Assembly (NCBI GenBank): GCA_032158295.1
Contig: CM063243.1
Span: forward strand, 6,022,948-6,086,947
DNA: 64,000 bases
Direction of reading: 5' to 3'
Source of the DNA: Pycnopodia helianthoides
Lineage: Eukaryota; Echinodermata; Asteroidea; Forcipulatida; Asteriidae
The translations under genes were made by a program, and so were the position numbers. The notes under the pieces were generated by a model. That model was not told the DNA's origin. It made no database searches and saw nothing but the letters and a program-made list of their open reading frames with translations. Below, piece by piece: positions 45,881-57,400 of the stretch; the first letter of the stretch is position 1, and each line of letters begins with the position of its first letter.

Positions 45881-47581
45881 CTGGAAACCTTGATCTGTCA
45901 AGCAAAATTGTGTTGTGCTTGTAGTTACTTTTTGCGCTTCAACAGAATTGAAACTAGGCAGTGAAGTTGCTGCACCACGAATACTGTATATTCTCGTTCA
46001 ATCTCGTTCACTATAGTTCAAGTCACATGATTATTTACAAACGCTGATTCAAAATGCCGCTCCCAACATTCCTTCAGCGGCTTTTGTATGGTCCCTTTTC
46101 TATACGGTTTTACTCAATTGAATCATACACCCTTGACGTTCCACTGTGAATGCGTTTTTGTTATTTTTTATAATAAAACTTCCCTATCCATTGATGAAGC
46201 TGGTCTTGAAACTCCCAGTTTCAACGAAGATTGTTCAACTTGTTTGATTTGGCTAACAATAAGCAAGTATGTAAAAGCACACGTACTGCGGCTGCTGGTG
46301 TGTTACACAATAGTCAACATGATATAATTGTATAACATGACCTAGGACTACAGCAAAAGGCGGATGTGCTCACGGTTCACTCTGTCGAAAGGTAAGAATA
46401 AATGTTACAATTCTTCCGTTCTATCCTAACATTAATTAAAGTACTTCAGTGACAGCCAAGATAAAATTAAGTGAGTCACTTTATAGTTGTTTAAATTTAG
46501 TTCATCTTCAAATACTGATCGATATAATCGTAGGTTTTGTATCGGCTGTCGGCAAATTTGGGGAAGTTTTGTGCTCGGTAGGTTTGGTTCGTTGTAAAAG
46601 CAAGTGGATAAATGAACTGTTTTATGTGCTATACTTTTATGAGTGAATTAAAACGACCCGAGGACCCTACTTGCAATCTACCTATAGTGTGCACACCCTC
46701 AGACTTCAATCCACTTAAGCTTTTATGTCTAAAGCCATTTCATACAACTAAGCAAGTTCACAGGTTAAACCCCGGGAAATTCCTGGGGATTTCAAACCCC
46801 ACTGCCACCATCTTCTTTTCACACTCGATTCATTTTACCCCAGGACACTCCCAATCAGGGGTATCATTCCCAGGAAAAGGCTATTTCCCAGGAATTTGCC
46901 AGGATTAGCAACTCAAGTATGAAATGGGCCATCAAATTTCCTATAGGACCTCCCAGGAAATTCGTCTAGTGTAAAAGGGACTATTATGGTAGTGGAGGAG
47001 TGAATTCATTCCAATCCTCTGGTTTTCAGTAACCCTAAAAAAAGCTAACCTGTGACAGTTTACCGTTCATTATTCGGGGGGGGGACACCACGAAAACCCG
47101 AGTTATGCATTTTAAGATTTTGTGCAGGCTCGTTCAACGGCCTCGTCGGATTCGGGCAACCACGACCAGAGCTATGTGTTTATGGATATAGTGCTTTTAG
47201 TCTTACATATGGCGGAATTTCATACCTAACTATAGTGAGGAAAATTTATTAAGTTTTTAAAAAGAAATCTTTAAAATTACAAACCTTCAATTTTATATAC
47301 TCTAAAAGCTTCCGGGTCAGAATTGACCTGTTGGATCAGGGTCCAGTGGGGCTTGACCTAATTCTGAATCAGTATGACCCGGCGACTGTGTCAAACTGAC
47401 CCATAAATGAGTCAAACTGAAGTAGAATCCGAGTTAAATTCCCATTTTGACCACTTTCCTGGTCAGCCTGATACACAATTGGATCAGGCCCTCTGGAATC
47501 CGGAATCCCGGTCAATTCTGAACGAGCGATTGGTAAATTAGATGAATATTAAATTGACGATTTATGGAGAGATTTATTTTG

Positions 47582-47660
47582 AAAAACTTAATACCCGGTA
47601 TACCGGGTATTAAGTTTTTTGCATTTACAATAAAGGTACCGCGGTACCTTGATTGTAAAT
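47582..47660. repeat. Two adjacent 38-bp palindromes
   Basis: 47582-47619 is a perfect palindrome centred on ACCCGGTATACCGGGT. After three bases, 47623-47660 is a near-perfect palindrome centred on AAGGTACCGCGGTACCTT with ATTTACAAT / ATTGTAAAT flanks. Upstream of the first patatin gene. Confidence 0.85.
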
Positions 47661-48493
47661 ACATGCTTTAGTAATGGACTACAATTAACATACAATGTGT
47701 AGAAACAATAACCATCAGCCTTTCAATGTGCAGGAAGTGTTTCTAATCGGTATGTTTACCCATCGTAGAGAAAGGTTGAAACCAGAAGTAATTAGAGATC
47801 GTGGTTTTAGTTCCATCAGTATACTGTCCACGCTCTAGGGAAATGAAACAAAAAACGTAGGCCTATACGTATTCTTTTTAATTTACGACAACGAAATAAT
47901 ATTTATTTCTTCGCAAAGGTATTTAGAGATCACCATGTTGTGTACTTTGTTGTCAGAAATTTTTAGGCCTTTTTTTATACAGGCAACTTTAAAATTATAA
48001 ACGTGCCTTTCTTAGTATACACATATCAACTCTTTCCAACACATAAGCTCTCAGACATGCCTGCGTGGGCACAGGGAGGTGACGCTGTTCAACTCTACTC
48101 TCGACCCGGCGCACATTCTTTATAGTCTGTGCAGTCAAACATAATATTATGTTCGATTCTATGTTTACATAAAACCGAAAGACAAAGTTCTTCGGGCACT
48201 ATACCACGGAAATACCGGCATCGTTCAGCGGTTGGATCTGGTATGGCTGGTGTTTCATAACCGGTTACGTGATGAACCAACGACACTGATACAAACTATC
48301 GCAACAAAGTTTCTAACGTAAAAACCTTACAGTCTGGTAACCGTACACCTTTGTTTACAGCTTCCTATCACCAAAGAGTGTGCCTTCCTGTGTTAGACAA
48401 AGTTAACATTGCTAAAACTTTCAAAGAAACAGTCAACGTTCGCTGGAAATTGAAGTCTAGGGGATCGAAAGAACACCAAGGAACGCATACGAG

Positions 48494-51400
48494 ATGGCTG
48501 AAGCAATACCGTTGGAAGAATTTGATCTCGATTTTGAAAACCTTGCCCTGGAGGGTGGAGGAAGTGCTGCAATGGCACACGTTGGAGCTATTAGGGTATG
48601 TCAATAATTCGTGAATGTTACATGGATATGGAAAATTGAATAAAACGATGCACAGAGTGCCATGGACTTGTTAAAATTCAGAGCCAATCATTTGAACCCC
48701 TCGTTTTTGAAAACTGGAACAGTCTGAATAGTTTACCATAAACTGCTGAAGCACCAAACATTAGCATAGCACAAAATAATTGTACTAACCAGAAAAAGTT
48801 TATCAACCAAAATATCATGTCATATGCATAACTTGTGACTGTTTTTCCTACAAAATTGTGCTTAGCAGAAAAATCGTTAAGTATGATTGACTGTCTGCTT
48901 CAGCAGCTCTATGAAATTGGGCGGTGTGGATGTTCTGTACACGAAAAGCTTATAGTTTCTTTTGGTACATTATTATCACTGATTATTATTAATGTCTGAT
49001 TGGCTCCCAACAATTTACATAAAAAGGTATTTGAAAGCACGCAGTTTCAAGATGGCTGCCACGAAGGCTGAAATCATTGGTTTGATTGAAAAATTAACTT
49101 ATTTTATGATAATCTCTTTTGAAAGAAGTTGTGACCCTGAATGATGACAGAGGGCGTCAGAGTGAGAACTTTCCGGCGGTTTTTTTTCAGAGCCGCACAT
49201 CTTCCAAAAAGACGTTGCCTTAGATTGGGCGCTTTGGACTATAAAAAAGCGCTGTTGTAAAAATGAGTAATGTTAGAAAAATGTTTTAAAGGTAGAGTAT
49301 AATGATTCACATAATGCCTAGAAATTGTGGGGTTTTCCTTTTACTTCGTGAACTATCACGGTCCTCCATATTGTAGAACAAAAGTTTTGAACCACAAAAT
49401 GGCGGGCCGTGTTAGTTCACTAAGTTAAAAGGAAACCATACAAAATAGAGGCCATATGCGGATCATTATAGTATACTTTTGACTCTTTCCAACCATGGTA
49501 ATTTTCAGAACCAAACGCTTTCTACAAAGAGCACAATCCAAGGCAAAGTGTCCCTATAATCTTGTGAGTGTTTGAATTCCTCGGCAGGAATTAGAAGAAC
49601 GTGGCTGTTTGAAGAACATCAAGCGGTTTGCAGGCAGCAGTGCTGGAGGCATTATCGCTGCTTTCTTAGCTATAGGGTATAACTCCCAGGAGATACAGTC
49701 ATTATTCCAACGCGATTTTAAACCTATTATGTACGGTATGTGGAATAAACTCTAGCTATTTATTCATTTATATATTTATATATTTATTTATTTACTTCTG
49801 CACGCTGTACGTGTGAAAGCCAGAGTTCACAATGTTCGAGACTAGGCCTGTAGTAAGATACGGGTTCTAACCAATGCTGCCAGACAAATTTGAATAATTT
49901 AAAGATAATGACAAATACATCATCAGTATTACTTATCAAAAATGAAAAATTCTTACGGTGAAAGTTTTTTATAACTTTTGGCATGAAAACAAGTTGAGAC
50001 AAAAAACTCACTAAAAGTGTAATGATACTCTTTATTAAAGGCTCGCTGCATGTTATTTTTTGTCGACAACTAGACGAATAGAAAGAGTGGACCTGAGCTC
50101 TTAAAAAACAAACTGATGTGTCATATATTTTGTACCCTTGTGAACCTTTTTACCCACCCCCCCCCCTCCCCACCCCCACTGAACACAATGAGTGTGTGCT
50201 TTCAGCATTGCACTACTTTTGTATTCTCTTATACCTGCATGTAGCATGCACCGTATTGAGCTCATTTTAACTTTAAGATAGGTTGCCATCGTTTCGTTGG
50301 TCATCAGCAGGCACTTCTGATTCGCTAAAACGTTGTCAATAGTATTTAATTTGAATACAAAGGGCATGGATTGATTTTTATTAGTTCACCGGTGTGGAGA
50401 AAGGACAAATCCTAATATCTGAGAGCAGGAAATGAACATTTTGGAAAGGAAGTATACTTGAATATTAATTCCTTTTTGTTCTGCCAGATTTTTTGGGGGA
50501 AATTGGTAGTCCAATTTTGGTTATTTTGCGGCCATTTTTGCATGTTTACTGGACATCGTGGCAGATTTCAATTTGGTTGCTGGTATATTTTTAGTATTGG
50601 TCTCGGCTTGTCGTGGTCATTATTGCCATCTATTATCATCAACACTGTCGGTGTCGTTGTCATTGTCTCCCTTTTATGACAGACGGTTGCTGTATGCCAT
50701 GTGGACGACTTGTCGGCCTGGTGAAACGATTGGGGGCCCATCCTGGGAAAAAACTCGAGAATTGGATAGCAAGAACAATCACAGACAAGACCCATAACAA
50801 AAACTACACCTTCAGACAGGTACACTAATTCATTTCGCGTTGGATTGCATTGATGGCTATTATTATACACTCTGAAAACGCCGGGTCAGAATTGACCTTG
50901 AATCCGGGTCAGAATTGACCCGGAATCCGGGTCAGAATGCCCGGGAAACCGGGTCAATGAGAATCCGGGTTCCAGGGCCGTCGAATCGGGTCTGCACCCC
51001 GATTGTATTTGTAACCGAAAAAGTGTATTTTAACTCGGATTCTGTGTCAGTTTGACCTATTTCTGGGGGGTTATTTTGACACAGATTCATGGCCATTCGG
51101 GCCCAATACTGTGCTAGCTAATGTTCACGGATGGTTGGGTTTGCGATTTGGGCACAAATCGCATTTATTCACGTAAATATTTACGTTTTGGGCACAAGTC
51201 GTGAATATTTACGTGAATGTTCACGATTTCTGGCACAAATCGTGAATATTTACGTAAACATTTACGTAAATATTTGCGACCTAGGGCACAAATCATGAAC
51301 ATTTACGTGAATTTATACGTAAATGATTATTTGTGTGTTGGGGCACAAATCGCAAATATTTACGTGAATATCGTAAATATTCGCGACACGGACAATAATC

Positions 51401-54400
51401 GCAAATATTTACGTAAATATTTGGGGCAAAAATCGTGAATATTTACGTCAATATTAACGTTAATAGGCCTATATATGTTCTCTGTCCCTTCAGGGCCACC
51501 ATACATAAGTCACTTGATTCGGAGGCTGCTTAACGGCAGTTTCATGTCCTGTTTCTGTTTCAGCTTTATGAGGATAAAGAGATCGAGTTGTGTATCCTAG
51601 CTACCGACTTGACAAAGATGGATACAGTGTACTTTCACGTCAAAACCACACCAGATATGCCAATCTATCTAGCTGCGAGGGCATCAGCTGCAGTTCCAGG
51701 TATTGGGATAACATAATTCTATACAATGCACTTAAAAGGGGCCGTGTCGTCATGATCAAAGCAGGACCAGTAACAATAGCGTACATGCGCACCGGCCCTA
51801 CGGAGGGTGGGCACGCCTGCGCATTAACGAGAAAGCCCATCTAAAATCACAACAGCAACAACAACTAACAAATACCCCCCCCCACCCCCACCCACCCGAG
51901 CACCAAAACACACAACAAACACACGGCATTTAAAAATTATCAAATCCCTGTTCTTTGCAGTTGTAATTGGGAACATTTTAATATCCGTTGAGATATTGTT
52001 ATTTTTTATATTCAACTTGGACATTATTGTAATGTCACAACTGCTTATTATTTGATTTTAATTTGACAGGTTTGTTAAAACCTGTTAAATGGAACAAGGG
52101 CGTCTTTGTAGATGGTGGAGTTCTGTGCAACTACCCACTCCATGTTTACGACGGTAAGTGCATATACTAAACAATTCAGTACTGTTATTCACCTGTCATT
52201 CTGAGTGCCGAAATTTTACGCTGTGAAATTTGTAGAGGAAAGGGTACACTTCTTGATATTCTTCCAGTATTTATACGGCTGATTCCCGTATATGGTGATT
52301 TTATTTTTCATTACGTAAACCATAAACGGTAATATTGTTTGTCCCAATGCTGCCATGGTAACTCACAGTAAAAATTACCGATGGTTCATTTTTTTCAGTG
52401 TACGTGACAACCTTAATTTTGCTGCATTAATTTTGAAGCTCATTTTAAGGGGGAAATGACGAAGTTAAAGTCTTGACCCCAACAGTCAGTGTCAAATCTG
52501 AGACAGCTCTTCTACTCATCGAACTTTATTGGGAATTTAAGCTTAGTGTACTTATTTATAAATTTCATCCCTTTTGTATCGAAACCTTTGAGACCATATA
52601 AGCAATGAAACTGCACTGTACCCATAGGGAAGACGATGAAGAAATACAAACAGTTTTAAAATGTGGGAGGAAAACCCCAAATAGGAAAGTTAAATCAGGT
52701 TGGGACTGAAAACTCAGTCCACATGCGCCGAGGCTTCGGTCTGAGGTGGGAGGCGAATCCACCAGACGCGAGAGGAAGAAACAACCACGCCAATGTGATC
52801 CCTAATGTACGATTCACAAAGTTAGGAGGAAATCCGTACATCTACCAGTATAAATTGGCAGTTTTATAACATTCAAAAGACATGAATGAAAACAAAGTAT
52901 ACAAGGGAAACTGACTAAGTAACCATAATCAGTTTGGGGTGAATCAAGAAAATTGACTTTAAAAAAAAGAACCGAATCGAAAGTAACCACTGTTTTCCCA
53001 TCTTCCGGTGCAAAAAGATGCATGGATTGCCAAATCATGCAACAAAAGGAAAACACTCCCATAGACGAGTCATCAACCGAAAATCAAACAAACAACACCC
53101 CACTCCACCTCCCCAACCCCCACAAAAAAAATCAAAGTTTATCGGCAAATATAGAGAAAACAACCCACCCCAAATTCAAGGAGCCTGCATGCAGCACAAA
53201 TAAAACGGTCGAGCACAGTGCAAGTCAACGGGAGAAAACAACACACTAACATCAACAAAGTAATATCAAAGTAAAATGTATTTCACTATTTTGCCTGCAG
53301 GGTGGTATTTGTCGATGAAGGAAGGAGATCAGTTTCTGAAAAGGTTTTCCGACTTGGCAAAAGTGAGTGAGAAATGGACAACAGTGGAGCGGTTTGGCAC
53401 AGTCAACGAGAAAACACTCGGTGTCATGATTGTAAGTTATAATATAAAGATACTCTGCGTCAGCCATCTTGTTTTGCGTCCATGTTCCAGATCAACGCAA
53501 TCATAGCAGACCTGAACTGAAACACGAATTGGTTGTTTTTTATAACATGATCCAGGCATTGATTCAATTCTTTTGGCAAAAATAATCCAATTAGGCCTAC
53601 TACATTCAGGAGAGATTACAGCTTGTCATATTCAAATGATTAGTATGCACCTTTACGACTCGGTTTTGTTGGTATGCTTAATATGTGAAAACAATAACCG
53701 TTTTACCATTGAAGTACTCAGCTTCTGATCCAGTCTTGATGAAAGACTACATGGAGAAAAGGACTCGTCAATACATGCCAGGGAAAATCGAAAGGCCAAA
53801 CTCTAAACTTTACAGGTATCGTATCATTCATTTTCCGATAAGAACAAACAAGCCAAGCGCCCCCCCCCCTATTCAAAAGCTAATTGCTCCTATAAAAACA
53901 GAACGGTAAGTCACATAGCTTTAAAGGGAAACTCCACGTCAAATTTCACGGCTTTGACACCGAGATGCCTGCATCAATGTCAATGTCCACAAGTTGCAAA
54001 CAGTCTTTTCAATATCAACCTTGCACAGATTGCGATTGCCAAAATTTACGAAAACTGACGGGACCGTACGTTCATGCTCGTGACGACTTGACCCTAAGTC
54101 GACACTTCGACATAAAAAGTGATGTGAAAATTTAAATAAAAAGTGCGCTATTGTTGTTTAAAAGAGTATATTTATTTGAAATATTCACTACAAATCATTG
54201 CTGCAATTCCATGTACTTTTCATTATCACTTTCGAGAAGTCATCATTTTTGTAATGGTCTTCTCCAGCCATGGTTTCATTAGGTTTCAAGATGCCTTGAA
54301 ACCCGTTGCCCCTGGCCATTGCCTTGATGCCCCCTTGAAATGTTTTTATATAAATTTACAATTTACTTAGTATAGAGGTGTCCTTTACCAAGGAGAAAAG

Positions 54401-57400
54401 GCCTTTCAAGAACGGAGCATCAGGCCTGTACTAATGTTTACTTTACAGAAAGAGAGTCAAAAGAGAGGCGGCAAATACCAAAGTTGCGAATAGAATGAGG
54501 TCTGCGTTGGATAGACTTATCACCATGCTAGACAAAGCTGATTCCGACAGGAGTGGAACTATCTCAAGAAAAGACTTCCGGAACTTTTATAAACAGGTGA
54601 ATACGACAAAAGATTATTGCCAAACCTTCATCGTGGTCCCCAAACTTACCTGTGGGGCATCCCCTTGACATTAATGATCACGTTTCTAATGTAACTGTCA
54701 CGGACCGCAACTGTATAGTTTCGTGAAAACGGAAAGAGTTCCAGGCGCGGTTCTAGAGCCACAATTTTCGGGGGCTAGACCTTTTGCACGTGAAGTCACC
54801 CTATTAACTTTCGCTACTGCTATTTCATTTTGGGAGTCGAAAAGCAACATTACATCGCATTTTTCATGTATTAGGCGCGTAATAAGTAGAAAGATACAAT
54901 AATCATACAACACATGATGCAGTTGCGTGCAAATTATTTGACTCCAAAACGGTGGACAGAACAAAAGCTTGCAGTGGTGTAACGACTTTGATTGAGAATA
55001 TTATGGGATGTTAATAGAGGGAAGAGTGAAATCATTTAACTTATAAGAAGCCATGTGCAATCAAGTCAAAGGATGAGATCATGTGGCCACGAATTTTTTG
55101 TTGTTGATAGTATTCGATATAAGCATCATACAGAGAGGTTTTATTAACGGACAATCAAAGAAAAATAATAGGACCGGAACGCACTCATATGTTCAAAAAG
55201 CTTAAAATTTTGACAGTTATGAAGATTCTCTCCGTGATGAGTGAGAATCATGTATTGAAAGGCAAGCTTTAAAAAACATTTGAGGCGTCAAGTATAGTTC
55301 TTTTTAGAAAATGGGGGGGGGGGAGGGAGTGCAAAAACCTCCGGAAGCCCGGGGGCTGGACGGAATGAAGGGAATGAGGGTGTGAGAGAAAGAGAGTGGA
55401 GACCGTATGTACTATAACCAGTCTACAGCATATTAGCGCGCTGGCGGAAACCGCAAATTCTAAGCACCGCGCTTGTCCGACGTGGAACATTTAACCGTAC
55501 ATGTAGTCTGGTCCAAGAGCATAGTATATGTGAAAATACCGTGCAAATCTATTTATTTTCAATTTTTAATGAAGATCCAGTATTTTCAAGCATGTATCTT
55601 CTTCTTCTTTTTTTCCCTTGCATTTTTTTTGGGGGGGGGGGGCTAGACAAAAGTTTGGGGGGCTTTAGCCCCCCCCCCCCCCCCCGTAGAACCGCGCCTG
55701 AAGAGTTCATGAAGAATTTACGGGGGTTCTTCACTTCTTTTCTTGTTTTCCTTTTCTCCCCTTTCTTTTGTTTCTAGGATTGGAATACACTGACAAGAGA
55801 AGAAACCAAGTTGCTCTTTGGACCCGTAGGAAGCAGGAATATTGCAGACGACATCTTTGATAGGATTGACACAAACAAAAATGGAGAAGTACGTTGTGGA
55901 TTTATTTCTCAATAAAACGATGCGAAAGCCCCACAATATTGTACGAATTGAGAATAAGTGCGTACAACCCGGCGTTGTTGGCCTCACAGAAGGGGTACAC
56001 TGCATAAACAATAACCAAACTATTTTATAGTAGGTATAGATAAACCACAGGTACACCGGGGGCCCTGGCAGACATAGCCGTATTTGCTGACAAAACTGCG
56101 ATGTTTTGTTAAAGGAACATTACAGATTTGGTTTTTGCTAACAAAACAGAGCTGTAAGCACTATCGATCGGCCATCTGGGTCACGAGAAAATAGTGAAAA
56201 ACCGATTACACATTTGCATGAAATCATATAGATTCAACAAATGAATAAAACGCTCACTGAGTGATAAACTCCAATCGGAAAATTAGTTTATTCATTTCTC
56301 ATCAAATATGGCATTTCAGACAGAAATATTTTAAGGGATGTTTTCTACTATCATCATCATTAGACCGTGTAAGTTTTATGTAAATCTGTGATCAAAAAAT
56401 ATATTTTACGAGTTTTTTTCTTTCCAATTCTGTAATGTTCCTTTAATAATTGTGATCGATTTCGTGCAAATAATGCTTGACAGCAAAATTAAGAAAGCAT
56501 TATTTTCTGCCGAAACAGCTCCACAAATCTGTTCTTTAAATCGTTAATCCTTACACAGATCGAATACACAGAGATCGCGAGACTGGCAGAGCGACGAGGA
56601 GTCAGTCTAGCTCAGACAGTTCGGGGATACGAGAACCGTAACATCAGCGGTATCAGTGAGTTTGTCTCAGCTCTGTTTGAAACATTGATGATTCACGCCC
56701 AACGAGTCACTGCAAAGGTTAGCATTACATTGTTTGTATATAGGACATAGCGGGCTGCTTGCATGCACGCACTTTTCAATAAAATAAACTTGTTTTTCAC
56801 CTGTGCCTATTTAAACTGAACCCCAAAACTTCATCGTACAGCCCGATGTTCGACTCCATCTATAGACCATATAACCTTTGTTTAAAGGAACATTACAGAA
56901 TTGTTTTTTTGCTAACAAAACAGTTGCTGGCAGTGTAAGCACTTTATGTGATCCACCATATACATAAACTGACAAACCTGTAGAAGTTTGAGATCGATCG
57001 GTCTTCTGGGTCACGAGAAAATATTGAAAAACCGATTACACATTTGTATGAAATCATATAGGTTCAACGAATGAATAAAACGCTCACTGAGCAATAAACT
57101 CCAATCGGAAAATTAGTTTATTCATTTCTCATCAAATATGGCATTTCAGACAGAAATATTTCAAGGGATGTTTTCTACTATCCTCATCATTAGACCGTGT
57201 AAGTTTTATGTAAATCTGTGATCAAAAGTATATTTTACAATTACCAATTCTGTAATGTTCCTTTAAAACTAAGAGTAACCCTGACATTCCAGGGCATTTT
57301 CTGGCAGGCAACATACTACACTGGTCATATGGTAAATTTCACATTGGGTGACATAATTTCCACATAAATTCAATAATCGGACAGTACAATCTACACAATA

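Larger units (their letters stand above)
41924..48360. other. Intergenic/5' region between SLC35B2 and the patatin gene
   Basis: The two genes diverge from here. Contents: hAT-like repeat, possible SLC35B2 promoter, TG microsatellite, foldback element with 9-bp duplication, and twin palindromes. The stretch from about 46240 to 47030 resembles 62880-63350, upstream of the second patatin copy, so it probably belongs to the patatin promoter/5' region. Confidence 0.55.

Noticed and set aside
55541..55777. 78-codon open frame rich in Phe and Pro
   Set aside because: Reads through the G/C runs of the hAT end and the pyrimidine tract before exon 9 of the patatin gene.
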